Shown here piece after piece: positions 1 through 7,803 of a stretch of 64,000 nucleotides of DNA. Both the position numbers and the translations under genes were made by a program. The DNA lies in assembly GCA_964575255.1 (NCBI GenBank), contig CAZNPZ010000002.1, forward strand, positions 62,001 through 126,000, given 5' to 3'. Origin of the DNA: JAEZHK01 sp964575255 (GTDB lineage Bacteria; Bacillota; Clostridia; Christensenellales; Aristaeellaceae). Positions within the stretch are counted from its first letter, which is position 1. Every line of letters begins with the position of its first letter. Below the pieces are notes generated by a model that worked only from the letters and a program-made list of their open reading frames with translations, had not been told where the DNA came from and made no database searches.

Positions 1-583
1 ATACGCCGAACGGGGTGAAGAACGTGTGCATTGAGCCGCCCAGGCCGCGGTTGAAGCCGGTCTTGCGGGCGAAGATCTCCGCCATCGCGCCGTAGAGCAG
101 GAAGTCCATCGCCAGCGCCTTGACCGATGTGTGCGCGCCGGTATCGACGGCCCTCAGGATTTCGCCGCCAAAGAACTCCTTCATAATTTTAAGGAGCGCG
201 TCGTCGGACAGCTTCTCGATCGCGGAGAGGCTCTTGGCCAGGATCTCGCCGTGGCTGCGGTGGGAGCCGAAGATGAAGTCGTTCTCATCCAGGTGGAACG
301 CCATGCCGACCGCCGAGGCCTCCTGACCCATCGAAAGGTGCGCCGGGCCGGGGTGGTTGTAGGCGATGCCCTTGTACTCGCCGGTAGTCTTGATGAGGTT
401 GAGCATCGTCTCAAATTCGCGCAGCGTCAGCATATCGCGGTAGATATCGAGAAGCTGGCGGGTCGTGAGGTGGCCGACCTCGTCCTTGACCGACTTCTGA
501 TATGTGTTGACCGGGATATCCTCAAAATGTACTTTGCCGGGTTTCCGAAGCGCCGACGGATCGACAAACAGTTGCTTGGACAA
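1..583 (-). CDS. 2-oxoacid dehydrogenase E1 component (TPP-dependent), N-terminal part
   Basis: Partial gene that runs off the left window edge; about 194 N-terminal residues are visible. They match the thiamine-pyrophosphate E1 alpha fold of pyruvate/acetoin-type dehydrogenases: a GSHRSHGE segment near residue 107, then a GLGGSMH motif near the edge, which is the usual family signature. E1 decarboxylates the 2-oxoacid and passes the acyl group to the lipoyl arm of E2. The start is a TTG, eight bases or so after a clear AAGGAG site (593-598); no ATG fits. It is the third gene of an E2-E3-E1 operon. Whether this is an alpha subunit or an alpha-beta fusion cannot be told here. The substrate (pyruvate, acetoin or branched-chain) is also not settled by this fragment. 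Confidence 0.85.
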   Translation of the reverse strand, partial: MSKQLFVDPSALRKPGKVHFEDIPVNTYQKSVKDEVGHLTTRQLLDIYRDMLTLREFETMLNLIKTTGEYKGIAYNHPGPAHLSMGQEASAVGMAFHLDENDFIFGSHRSHGEILAKSLSAIEKLSDDALLKIMKEFFGGEILRAVDTGAHTSVKALAMDFLLYGAMAEIFARKTGFNRGLGGSMHTFFTPFGV

Positions 584-615
584 TCTGGTTCACTCCTTAA
601 GTAATTTACGCTCAA

Positions 616-1983
616 TCAGTCGTCAAATTCCCAAATTACCTCGCGGATGATTTCTGACACGGTGGGGTGGGGGAAGATGATTTCCTTCGCGTCCTGAACG
701 CGCAGTTCGCTCTCGATCATCTGCGCCGCGCCCCAGATGATTTCGGAGGCATAGCCGCCGATCATGTGTACGCCGATCACGTTTCGGTGTTTCGCGTGCA
801 CCAGTACCTTGCACAGCCCATCCTCGCCCTCGTTTTCGGCAACGAAGCGGCCCGCGTAGCGCATCGAGAGTTTCTTGACCTCGTAAGGGATGCCCGCCTC
901 CTTCGCGGCCTCCTCGGTGTAGCCGACGCAGGCGACTTCCGGTTTGGTGTAGATGACGGCGGGGTTCGCGCCGTAGCGCATCGTGTCTTTCTTCCCCAGC
1001 ATGGTATTCACCGCCACCTCGCTCTCGCGGTAGGCGGTATGCGCCAGCATCTGGATGCCGTTGACGTCGCCCGCGGCGTAGACGCCTTCGACGTTGGTTC
1101 GCCCCTGCGGGTCGGTGACGATCCCGGCGCGGCTGGTCTCGACGCCCAACGCCTCAAGGCCGAGTCCCGCGAGGTTCGCGCGGCGGCCGATCGCGCACAG
1201 CGCCTTGTCGCAGCGAAGCTCCACGGGCTTCCCGTCCGCTTCGCACAGCACGCTGCTTGCGGTGAGGCCGGTGACCTTCGTGCCCAAGAGGAACTTGACG
1301 CCCTTCTTCTGGTACTCCTTGAGCAGGATCGTTCGGATCTCGCCGTCGGTGGGGCCTGCGATGTGGTCCAGCATCTCGACGACGGTGACCTCGCTTCCGG
1401 CGGTGTTGTAGTAGGCGGCCATTTCAAGGCCGATCACGCCGCCGCCGATGATGACGAGCGCCTTGGGCACTTCCGGCAGTTCCAGCACCTCGCGATTGGT
1501 AATCGCGAAGCCGGACGCGATCGCTTCCTTTAAGCCGGGGATCGGCGGGATGACTGGCGACGATCCGGCGGCGATCAGAAGTTTCTTCGCTTCGTAGGTT
1601 TGCCCGTCCGCCTCCACCGAGAAGCCGCCCGGAACGCGGCCGGTGAGCTTCGCCTGCGCCTTTACGACGGTGACGCCCGCGCCCTTGAGTTTCGCGCCGA
1701 CGCCAGCAACCAGCACGCGGACGACCTTGCCGCGCCGCGCGACGACAGCCTTGTGGTCAAGCGACGCGTCCGAGACCTTGACGCCGTACTTCTCCGCGTG
1801 CTTCGCCGTCTCGTACACCTTCGCGGAATAGAGCAGCGCCTTGGACGGGATGCAGCCCTCGTTCAGACACACGCCGCCGAGGGAATTCTTCTCAAACAGG
1901 CAGACATTCAGCCCCGCGTGGGCGGCGCGCTCCGCGCCCAAGTATCCGGCGGGGCCGCCGCCGATGACGATCAAATCGTACAT
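616..1983 (-). CDS. lpdA: dihydrolipoyl dehydrogenase (E3)
   Basis: A full-length 455-residue flavoprotein that reoxidises dihydrolipoamide on E2 and passes electrons through FAD to NAD. The N-terminus carries the FAD dinucleotide motif GGGPAGY (residues 8-14), followed by the redox-active disulfide C39-LNEG-C44. A second glycine-rich NAD motif (IGGGVIGLE) lies mid-protein, and the C-terminus has the HPTVSE motif holding the catalytic His-Glu pair that comes from the partner subunit. Length is normal for the family. It lies only four bases downstream of the E2 gene and upstream of E1, so it is the E3 of this complex rather than a stand-alone enzyme. Confidence 0.95.
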   Translation of the reverse strand: MYDLIVIGGGPAGYLGAERAAHAGLNVCLFEKNSLGGVCLNEGCIPSKALLYSAKVYETAKHAEKYGVKVSDASLDHKAVVARRGKVVRVLVAGVGAKLKGAGVTVVKAQAKLTGRVPGGFSVEADGQTYEAKKLLIAAGSSPVIPPIPGLKEAIASGFAITNREVLELPEVPKALVIIGGGVIGLEMAAYYNTAGSEVTVVEMLDHIAGPTDGEIRTILLKEYQKKGVKFLLGTKVTGLTASSVLCEADGKPVELRCDKALCAIGRRANLAGLGLEALGVETSRAGIVTDPQGRTNVEGVYAAGDVNGIQMLAHTAYRESEVAVNTMLGKKDTMRYGANPAVIYTKPEVACVGYTEEAAKEAGIPYEVKKLSMRYAGRFVAENEGEDGLCKVLVHAKHRNVIGVHMIGGYASEIIWGAAQMIESELRVQDAKEIIFPHPTVSEIIREVIWEFDD

Positions 1984-1987
1984 GTTG

Positions 1988-3352
1988 TCATCCTTTCGCG
2001 AGCAGCAGCTGGAAGTTTTCGAGGTTGAACTTCAAATCCGCGAGGAATTTTGAAGCGGGCATGCCGTCCACTGCGCGGTGGTCGTAGGTCAGCGACAGCC
2101 CCATCGCCGGGAAGACCTCGATCTTGCCGCCGACTTCGCGCACGCGCGAAATGATGGCGTCGACGCCCAAAATGCCCGTCTGCGGCGGGTTGATGATCGG
2201 CGTAAAGCTCTCGATGCCCAGCGCGCCCAAATTCGAAACCGTGAACGAGCCGCCGCGCAGAAGGTCGGGGTTCACCGTACCCGCCCTGCACGCCTTCGCC
2301 AGTTCCTTGGTCGCGTCGGAAATTTGCTTGAGGCTCAGCTTGTCCGCGCCGAAGATCGTGGGCACCATCAGGCCTCGCTCGGTGTCGCACGCGAAGCCCA
2401 GGTTGACGCCGCGGAAGTAGCGCATCGTGGTTCCATCGATCAGGTTCGCGTTGAGCGCGCGGTGCTCCGGTTTTGCGAGCGTCCGAGCGACCGCGTACAT
2501 CACCATATCGCCCAGTGAGATGCCGGAAAGCCCCGCCGCCTCGCCCTTTTCCTTATAGAGTTTGCGGAGGTTTTGAATCTCGGTGCAGTCGAAGGTGAGC
2601 GTATGGGTAAGCTGCGCCATCGAGGACAGCGACTGCATCATGGCTTTCGCGATCACCTTGCGCATGTTGGAGAGTGGTTCGTCGGCGTAGTCCGCTTCCG
2701 GCGCAGACGCGGCGGGAGATTCCGGCGCGTTCGCTTCGGCTGCCTTTGCGGCGGGCGCGGTCGCCTCCAGGTCTTTCAGCGTTACCCGGCCGCCCAGGCC
2801 GGTTCCGGTCAGACCGCCGCCATAGCTTCCGCTCGCGGCGGGGGTGACGACCTTGCCCGCGTCCAGCAGCGCCTCGACGTCCCGCGCGATCACGCGGCCG
2901 TCTGGCCCGGTGGCGGAGACCTTCGAAAGGTCGGCGAAGCGGGTCTCGGCCAGGACTCTGGCGCGGGGGCTGATCTTCATCTCGCCGACCGGTTGCGCGG
3001 CGGTCGGCGCTTCGGCGGCAGCCGCATTGGGCGCTTCCGGCGCTGGCTCGGTTTTTCCTGGAACGTCTGCCGGGGCGGATTTCCCGTTCGGATCAAACGG
3101 GGAGACGTCCTCGCCGGGGTTCCCGATCACGCAGACATTGGTCAGGCAGGGCACGTCGTCGCCCTCCTGAAAAAAAGCCGCGAGCAGCGTTCCGGAAACC
3201 TTGGCACTCTCCTCAAACGCGGCTTTGTCGGTCTCATAGGAAAACAGTACGTCGCCGACACCGACCTGATCGCCAGGACGTTTGAGCCATTTTGTGATGA
3301 TGCAGCTCTCCACCGACTGCCCTTGACGGGGCATGATGACAGCTACCGCCAT
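1988..3352 (-). CDS. pdhC: dihydrolipoamide acyltransferase (E2)
   Basis: A 454-residue E2 core enzyme. Domains in order: one lipoyl domain with the attachment motif YETDKA (lysine 43), an Ala/Pro/Glu-rich flexible linker, a peripheral-subunit-binding domain (about residues 126-163, beginning ISPRARVLAE), a second short linker, and the acyltransferase domain ending with YDHRAVDG (catalytic His near residue 425). It transfers the acyl group to CoA and is the structural core of the complex. It is the first gene of the operon and has a good AGGAGG site before its ATG. The DHRAVDG motif and single lipoyl domain fit a pyruvate-type complex, but an acetoin-type complex is possible. Confidence 0.93.
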   Translation of the reverse strand: MAVAVIMPRQGQSVESCIITKWLKRPGDQVGVGDVLFSYETDKAAFEESAKVSGTLLAAFFQEGDDVPCLTNVCVIGNPGEDVSPFDPNGKSAPADVPGKTEPAPEAPNAAAAEAPTAAQPVGEMKISPRARVLAETRFADLSKVSATGPDGRVIARDVEALLDAGKVVTPAASGSYGGGLTGTGLGGRVTLKDLEATAPAAKAAEANAPESPAASAPEADYADEPLSNMRKVIAKAMMQSLSSMAQLTHTLTFDCTEIQNLRKLYKEKGEAAGLSGISLGDMVMYAVARTLAKPEHRALNANLIDGTTMRYFRGVNLGFACDTERGLMVPTIFGADKLSLKQISDATKELAKACRAGTVNPDLLRGGSFTVSNLGALGIESFTPIINPPQTGILGVDAIISRVREVGGKIEVFPAMGLSLTYDHRAVDGMPASKFLADLKFNLENFQLLLAKG

Positions 3353-3386
3353 GAATTCGTCCTCCTGTCATAGGAAATCTGCGTTT

Positions 3387-3415
3387 ATTTTAACAGTCCA
3401 ACCTATAGGATTCAA
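3387..3415 (-). promoter_or_regulatory. sigma-A-type promoter of the E2-E3-E1 operon
   Basis: On the minus strand a -35 box TTGAAT (3410-3415) and a -10 box TAAAAT (3387-3392) are separated by exactly 17 bases. Transcription would start about 25 bases upstream of the E2 ATG. No operator was recognised nearby. Confidence 0.7.
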
Positions 3416-3483
3416 TCCTGGCACGAACTCTTATCCTCAAATTAAACGAAGTTTACAATAGCCGGGAAAGATTTTTCGATGGC

Positions 3484-3512
3484 TTGCCAAAACACCGGAC
3501 TAGGCGTATAAT
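3484..3512 (+). promoter_or_regulatory. sigma-A-type promoter of the Nudix gene
   Basis: TTGCCA (3484-3489) and a perfect TATAAT (3507-3512) with a 17-base spacer, ending 36 bases before the Nudix ATG, which is preceded by a GAGGAGAGG site. It is divergent from the dehydrogenase promoter. Confidence 0.8.
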
Positions 3513-3548
3513 AATACGATCAATCCGCGCGAGGAGAGGCGACTTCGC

Positions 3549-3998
3549 ATGGCCGTGCGCAACTCCGCCAAGGGCATCGTGCTCAATGGGGAGAAAATCC
3601 TGCTCAACAAATGCCGCTCCCGGCTGGGGGCGTATTACGCGCTGCCCGGCGGCGGGCAGCACACTGGGGAAACGCTGCCTGAAGCGCTGACGCGCGAGTT
3701 GAAAGAGGAGACCGGCATATCCGTCCGCCCAGTCCGGATGGCGGGCGTGTACGAGCAGATCACCGCCGGGCGAGACTCCGGCTCCGACCACAAGATGTAC
3801 TTTATCTTCTTGTGCGAGCTGACCGGCGAGAAACGCGTCAGCCCCACCGAGCGAGATGCGTATCAGGTGGATTCGGAGTGGATGAGCGTTTCGGAAGCCG
3901 AAACCTGTCGGCTGTTTCCCCGCGCGGTGCGGGACAACCTGAGGCGTATGATCGAATCGGAACACACAATCTACCTTGGCTCCGAGCGCAAGAAATAG
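3549..3998 (+). CDS. Nudix hydrolase
   Basis: A 149-residue protein with a complete Nudix box at residues 35-57 (pattern G-x5-E-x7-REL-x-EE-x-GI), which binds Mg2+ and hydrolyses nucleoside diphosphates linked to another moiety. The fold length matches small MutT/ADP-ribose pyrophosphatase-like members. The substrate cannot be read from the box alone. It has its own promoter and shares a transcript with the following VOC protein (13-base gap). Housecleaning of modified nucleotides is the usual role, but this is inferred from the family. Confidence 0.9.
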   Translation: MAVRNSAKGIVLNGEKILLNKCRSRLGAYYALPGGGQHTGETLPEALTRELKEETGISVRPVRMAGVYEQITAGRDSGSDHKMYFIFLCELTGEKRVSPTERDAYQVDSEWMSVSEAETCRLFPRAVRDNLRRMIESEHTIYLGSERKK

Positions 3999-4011
3999 CA
4001 CGAGATTTGAT

Positions 4012-4359
4012 ATGAAACTTCGAGCCGCCTGCATCATGACGCGCGCCTCCGGACTACTGGTAGAATTCTACAGGCAACTATTTCAACATGAGCCGGAGGT
4101 GGACGGCGGCGTAGACTTCCGTTTTGTTCAGGAACAGCTGACGGTCTTCCAACTGGGTGAGGGCGAAGGCCCCGAAACGCGCGGCCTCGCTTTGATCTAT
4201 CAGGCGGAAGACGTGGACGCGGAATACGCGCGGCTGAACGCGATGGGGCTTGCGAACCGCAGCGCGCCGACCGTTAAGCCCTGGGGTGTCCGGTCATTCA
4301 TGGTTGAAGATCCGGCAGGGAATCTGATCAGCCTCGTGAAAGACTTGGTTTCGCGGTAG
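4012..4359 (+). CDS. VOC-superfamily (glyoxalase/bleomycin-resistance-like) protein
   Basis: A 115-residue protein with the beta-alpha-beta-beta-beta pattern of one vicinal-oxygen-chelate module: an N-terminal segment ending in FYRQLF, a central acidic pair VDAEYARL, and the C-terminal signature SFMVEDPAGNLISL. Members are often single-domain metalloenzymes or binding proteins. The ATG at 4012 is chosen because an in-frame upstream TTG lies inside the Nudix gene. It probably shares the Nudix transcript and is followed by a terminator. The specific substrate is unknown. Confidence 0.8.
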   Translation: MKLRAACIMTRASGLLVEFYRQLFQHEPEVDGGVDFRFVQEQLTVFQLGEGEGPETRGLALIYQAEDVDAEYARLNAMGLANRSAPTVKPWGVRSFMVEDPAGNLISLVKDLVSR

Positions 4360-4372
4360 TTGTTTGATGTAT

Positions 4373-4402
4373 CAGGGCGTCCGGCAGGACACCCTGTTTT
4401 TT
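4373..4402 (+). terminator. rho-independent terminator after the VOC gene
   Basis: A 10-base stem (4373-4382 with 4387-4396, one mismatch), a GGCA loop and six T residues on the plus strand. It separates the Nudix-VOC unit from the opposing collagen-like gene. Confidence 0.85.
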
Positions 4403-4415
4403 ATATTGACGACTT

Positions 4416-4859
4416 TTAGTACTTCTTCAGCGTCGCGCCGCCAACCACGCCGCCAACCGGGCCTGTCGGACCTTGCGGACCTTGCGGACCTGCCGGGCCT
4501 TGCGGGCCAGCCGGCCCCGTCGGCCCCACAGGGCCTTGTGCGCCGGCCGCGCCTCTGGGACCCGCGGGGCCCGTCGGCCCTGCCGGACCCTGCGGACCAG
4601 CGGGGCCTTGCGGACCAGCGGGGCCTTGCGGACCAGTGGGGCCTTGCGGACCAGCGGGGCCTTGCGGACCAGCGGGGCCTTGCGGACCAGCAGGGCCCGC
4701 CGGTCCGGCGGAACCCAATCTGACCTTCATCCGGATCGGGCGGCTGACGCCGGCGACAGCGGTGTTGTCGCTCACATTGCAGACCGTTGCGGGAGACACG
4801 CGCTGGCAGGTGGACGCCCTCTGGACGCTTTCGTCGCGATTCCTCCAATAAAAGCTCAT
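4416..4859 (-). CDS. collagen-like triple-helix repeat protein
   Basis: A 147-residue protein made of a roughly 48-residue non-repetitive head, about 28 Gly-X-Y triplets (mostly GPA, GPQ and GPT) and a short tail ending GGATLKKY. Such Gly-Pro-rich repeats form collagen-like triple helices in bacteria; in spore formers they often occur on exosporium filaments (the BclA type) or on cell surfaces. No signal peptide is evident, which fits a spore-surface protein made in the mother cell, but that role is inference. A strong AAGGAGGG site precedes the ATG. It lies downstream of cysS but a terminator separates them. Confidence 0.8.
   Translation of the reverse strand: MSFYWRNRDESVQRASTCQRVSPATVCNVSDNTAVAGVSRPIRMKVRLGSAGPAGPAGPQGPAGPQGPAGPQGPTGPQGPAGPQGPAGPQGPAGPTGPAGPRGAAGAQGPVGPTGPAGPQGPAGPQGPQGPTGPVGGVVGGATLKKY
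4591..4698. repeat. six tandem 18-bp units in the collagen-like gene
   Basis: Six consecutive 18-base units, each encoding two Gly-X-Y triplets (GPAGPQ-type) on the minus strand. Copies 3 and 6 differ by one or two bases and the others are identical, so the array probably expanded recently and may vary in copy number between strains. Confidence 0.95.
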
Positions 4860-4948
4860 GCTTTTCCCTCCTTGCCTATGTTGTCCCGAACCATACTATG
4901 CGAAGGCGCGGAAAACAGCGAAAAGTGAGAAAGCCAATGGCCGTATAC

Positions 4949-4978
4949 AAAAAGCGCCCCCCGTCGACGGGAAGGCGC
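4949..4978 (-). terminator. rho-independent terminator after cysS
   Basis: Minus-strand GC-rich hairpin (GCGCC arm pairing with GGCGC around a GTCGAC loop region) followed by five T residues. It ends the cysE-cysS transcript before the collagen-like gene. Confidence 0.75.
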
Positions 4979-5012
4979 ATATAAATATGTAGCGTCCGCA
5001 AAAGCGGTTCGA

Positions 5013-6410
5013 TTAAGCCCTTCGAACCTTGGGGCCAGTTGGCGTGTCCTCAATCACATAACCCTTCGCGAGCACCTCGCCGCGGATTCTGTCCGCTTCG
5101 GCGAAGCGCTTCTCCTTTTTCGCCGCCTGCCGCGCGTCCACCAACGCCCGGACATCCTCCGGCGTGGTGTCCAGCGACTTAACGAGGATACCGAGGACGC
5201 CCGTCATCTCCCGAAGCGCGCCGAGGCCGGATTGGATCGCGGCCTTTGAAGGGGAAGCGGCGGACAGCGTCGCGTTCATGTCGCGCGCGAAGTCAAACAC
5301 CGCGCCAAGGGCGTCCGCGGTATTGAGGTCGTCGTCCATCGCCGCGTCGAACCGGGCGACGGCTTCCTGCCCGCGAGCCCTGAACGCTTCCTCTTCCGGC
5401 GTCATGGGCTTGTCCAAAGCGGTTTCCAGAAGGAACAGCGCGTTGTTCCGCGCGGTGTACAGCCGGTCGAGCGAGGCCTTCGCCTGCTCGATCAGGTCGC
5501 GCGAGAAGTTGACGGGGCTTCTGTACTGCGCGCTCAGCATGAACATGCGCACGGCTTCCAGGTCGTACTCGGCGGCGATCTCACGAACGGTAAAGAAATT
5601 GCCCAGCGACTTACTCATCTTGCGGTTGTCCACGTTGATGTGGCCGTTGTGCATCCAATACTTCGCGAAGGGCTTGCCGGTCGCGCCTTCCGACTGCGCG
5701 ATCTCGTTTTCATGATGCGGGAAGATCAGGTCGACGCCGCCGCAGTGGATGTCGAACGTCTCGCCCAGGTACTTCATGCTCATCGCGGAGCACTCGATGT
5801 GCCAGCCAGGCCTGCCCATGCCCCAAGGACTCTTCCAGGCAGGTTCGCCCGGCTTCTGTGCCTTCCACAGCGCGAAGTCCATCGGGTTTTTCTTGACGTC
5901 ATCCACCTCGATGCGCGCGCCCGCCTCGCGATCCTCCAGGTTCTGGCCAGACAGTTTCCCGTAGCCGGGGTACGCCTGGGTATCGAAGTACACGTCGCCG
6001 TCCGCCTCGTAGGCATAGCCGTTCCTTACCAGCTTTGAGATGATCTTGATGATCTCGCCAATGTGCCTGGTGGCGCGCGGATGCACGTCTGCCCGCATTA
6101 CGCCCAGCGCGTCCGCGTCGGTGAAGTATTCGTCGATGTAGCGGTCGGCGATCTCCTCGACCGTCGTATGCTCCTCCGCGGCGCGGCGGATCAGTTTATC
6201 GTCGATGTCGGTGAAGTTCTGAACGAACGTCACCTTGAAACCCTTGTGGATCAGGTAGCGCCTGAGCGTATCGAAGATGATGAAGGGGCGCGCATTGCCA
6301 ATGTGAAAGAAGTTGTACACCGTCGGGCCGCAAGCGTAGATGCGCACCTCGCCCTCGTGCACAGGGACAAGTTCTTCCTTCTGGCGGGTCATCGTGTTAT
6401 AGATCTTCAT
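5013..6410 (-). CDS. cysS: cysteinyl-tRNA synthetase
   Basis: A 465-residue class I aminoacyl-tRNA synthetase that charges tRNA-Cys. Seen in the sequence: the HIGN form of the HIGH motif (residues 36-39), the zinc ligand cysteine in YACGPT (residue 28) with further zinc ligands in HIECS and FPHHENE, and the KMSKS loop (RKMSKSLGNF). Length is normal. Its ATG overlaps the end of cysE by 14 bases, so the two are co-translated from one T-box-controlled transcript. This cysE-cysS pairing couples cysteine synthesis to tRNA charging and is common in Bacillota. Confidence 0.97.
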   Translation of the reverse strand: MKIYNTMTRQKEELVPVHEGEVRIYACGPTVYNFFHIGNARPFIIFDTLRRYLIHKGFKVTFVQNFTDIDDKLIRRAAEEHTTVEEIADRYIDEYFTDADALGVMRADVHPRATRHIGEIIKIISKLVRNGYAYEADGDVYFDTQAYPGYGKLSGQNLEDREAGARIEVDDVKKNPMDFALWKAQKPGEPAWKSPWGMGRPGWHIECSAMSMKYLGETFDIHCGGVDLIFPHHENEIAQSEGATGKPFAKYWMHNGHINVDNRKMSKSLGNFFTVREIAAEYDLEAVRMFMLSAQYRSPVNFSRDLIEQAKASLDRLYTARNNALFLLETALDKPMTPEEEAFRARGQEAVARFDAAMDDDLNTADALGAVFDFARDMNATLSAASPSKAAIQSGLGALREMTGVLGILVKSLDTTPEDVRALVDARQAAKKEKRFAEADRIRGEVLAKGYVIEDTPTGPKVRRA

Positions 6411-7116
6411 TTTTAATCTCCTCCTTGGGCACCAAAAGACAGTTTGGCAGGTTGAATTCCTCGCACTGGTCGCAGGCGACGCCCTGCGCCTTGCGCTCCA
6501 TGCACTTCTCGAGCTGCATCAGGCGGGAGGTCATCTCCTCAATGCGCTCCTTGATCGGGTCGGGCAGGTGGATCTGGTCGAGGTCGATGCCGACGCGCGT
6601 GCCCGCCTGTCTGACCACGCGTCCGGGGTTTCCGACCACCGTCGAGTTGGGCGGGACTTCCTTTAAGACCACCGCGCTCGCGCCGATCTTGGAGTTGTCG
6701 CCCACCCTGAACGGCCCCAGTACCTTTGCGCCGGAACCGATCACCACGTTGTCGCCGATGGTCGGGTGGCGCTTGCCCACGTCCTTCCCGGTGCCTCCCA
6801 GCGTGACGCCCTGGTAGAGCGTCACATTGTCGCCGATCTCGGCGGTCTCGCCGATCACGACGCCCATGCCGTGGTCGATGAAAAGACCTTTGCCGATCTT
6901 CGCGCCGGGGTGAATCTCGATGCCGGTCAGCCGCCGGGTGCGCTGCGACACCAGACGGGCCATCAGCTTCATGCCGTGGTTCCAAAGCCAGTGCGCGCGG
7001 CGGTGCCTGCGTACGGCGCGGAAACTCGGATAGCACAAAACGACTTCCAGCGCGCTTCTCGCCGCCGGATCGCGGGACAGGATGGCGCGGACGTCCTCGT
7101 TCCACTTGTCAAACAT
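6397..7116 (-). CDS. cysE: serine O-acetyltransferase
   Basis: A 239-residue enzyme that acetylates L-serine with acetyl-CoA, the committed step of cysteine synthesis. It has a helical N-terminal region followed by a left-handed hexapeptide-repeat beta-helix (IHPGAKIGKGLFIDHG, GETAEIGDNVTLYQGVTLG, then IGDNVVIGSGAKVLG). The catalytic histidine lies in FIDHGMG. The C-terminus is longer than usual and carries a Cys-rich motif, CDQCEEFNLPNC. The ATG at 7116 is chosen because a GAGGTG site precedes it and longer in-frame extensions run through the T-box leader. It forms an operon with cysS. Confidence 0.95.
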   Translation of the reverse strand: MFDKWNEDVRAILSRDPAARSALEVVLCYPSFRAVRRHRRAHWLWNHGMKLMARLVSQRTRRLTGIEIHPGAKIGKGLFIDHGMGVVIGETAEIGDNVTLYQGVTLGGTGKDVGKRHPTIGDNVVIGSGAKVLGPFRVGDNSKIGASAVVLKEVPPNSTVVGNPGRVVRQAGTRVGIDLDQIHLPDPIKERIEEMTSRLMQLEKCMERKAQGVACDQCEEFNLPNCLLVPKEEIKNEDL

Positions 7117-7136
7117 CCCATAACACCTCTTTTCGG

Positions 7137-7366
7137 GATAAAAAATACGCCTCCAAATCACAGAGGCGCTCAACGCGCGGTTCCACTCTGATTCAAAACG
7201 CGTAATCGCGTTTTGCGCTTTCAAACGCTGTAACGGGCGTGCCCGGCGCGTAACGCGCTCGCTCACGGACGCACTTCGGGGCCTTAGCGCCGGGGCGGCT
7301 TTCAGCCGGGGACCGCCCTTCTCTGGTGCGCATCGGGTCGTCTACTCTTTCCGGTCATCGCGGGTA
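7137..7366 (-). promoter_or_regulatory. T-box leader, probably cysteine-specific
   Basis: The minus-strand leader of cysE carries the T-box hallmark AGAGTGGAACCGCG (inside 7176-7192), a 5' AGTAG motif, a CGGCTGAAAGCCG distal stem-I element, and a terminator hairpin CGCCTC/GAGGCG followed by TATTTTTT (ending near 7141). A GAAGTGC sequence at about 7271-7277 places a TGC (Cys) codon where the specifier is expected after the distal element. Uncharged tRNA-Cys would stabilise the antiterminator and turn on cysE-cysS. The T-box identity is clear; the Cys specifier is inferred from position and target genes. Confidence 0.9.
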
Positions 7367-7371
7367 TCGTC

Positions 7372-7400
7372 ATTATACCGGGTTTCGCCGGGTGCGTCAA
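7372..7400 (-). promoter_or_regulatory. consensus promoter of the T-box/cysE/cysS transcript
   Basis: TTGACG (7395-7400) and a perfect TATAAT (7372-7377) on the minus strand with a 17-base spacer, directly upstream of the T-box leader. Confidence 0.9.
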
Positions 7401-7686
7401 CACGCATAACCAATTATTCGCATCCGTACGGAACACATCGGCATTCGAAATCATAACTTATGAAGGAAGGGTGAGCAATTGTTTCATTCCGGCGATGGAA
7501 ATGTGCGTGTGGGCGTAACAGGGATGACGCAAAGTTATCCACAGGCAATGCGGACACAATCGCAACAATCCGCCTTTATGGTGGCGAATCCGGGCGAAAA
7601 CCGGCTAAAGTATTACGAATATATTACCAATAATTGTGAAGAAATTACGTCGTGAAAATTTTCTCTAAACAAGTGGAAGGATTTTC
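7401..7686. other. intergenic stretch with one isolated DnaA-box match
   Basis: No gene or RNA was recognised. The stretch is visibly AT-richer than the surrounding genes. It contains one exact TTATCCACA (7535-7543), the consensus DnaA box, but no second box, AT-rich unwinding repeats or dnaA/dnaN genes nearby, so it is not called an origin. Confidence 0.5.
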
Positions 7687-7715
7687 TTGCAGCGGTGTCG
7701 TATATATGTTATACT
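7687..7715 (+). promoter_or_regulatory. promoter of the NlpC/P60 gene
   Basis: TTGCAG (7687-7692), a 17-base spacer and TATACT (7710-7715). The leader to the ATG at 7804 is about 80 bases and contains a short ACGTTCC..GGGGGACGTTCC duplication and a CTCGGAGGAACC ribosome site. Confidence 0.75.
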
Positions 7716-7803
7716 CGGTAAGACAAGCGGCATCCAATTCTATAACATCTCGAACGTTCCACGGGGGACGTTCCCGGAAAATTGACTCGGAGGAACCGTT
7801 GCG

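Noticed and set aside
7117..7266. Longer cysE reading frame beginning at 7266
   Set aside because: The extension reads through the T-box antiterminator and terminator, while an ATG at 7116 has a good ribosome site and gives a normal family length.
7535..7543. Exact DnaA box TTATCCACA, possible replication origin
   Set aside because: It is a single copy with no flanking boxes, no AT-rich unwinding repeats and no dnaA, dnaN or gidA genes nearby; one exact nine-base match is expected by chance in a chromosome.
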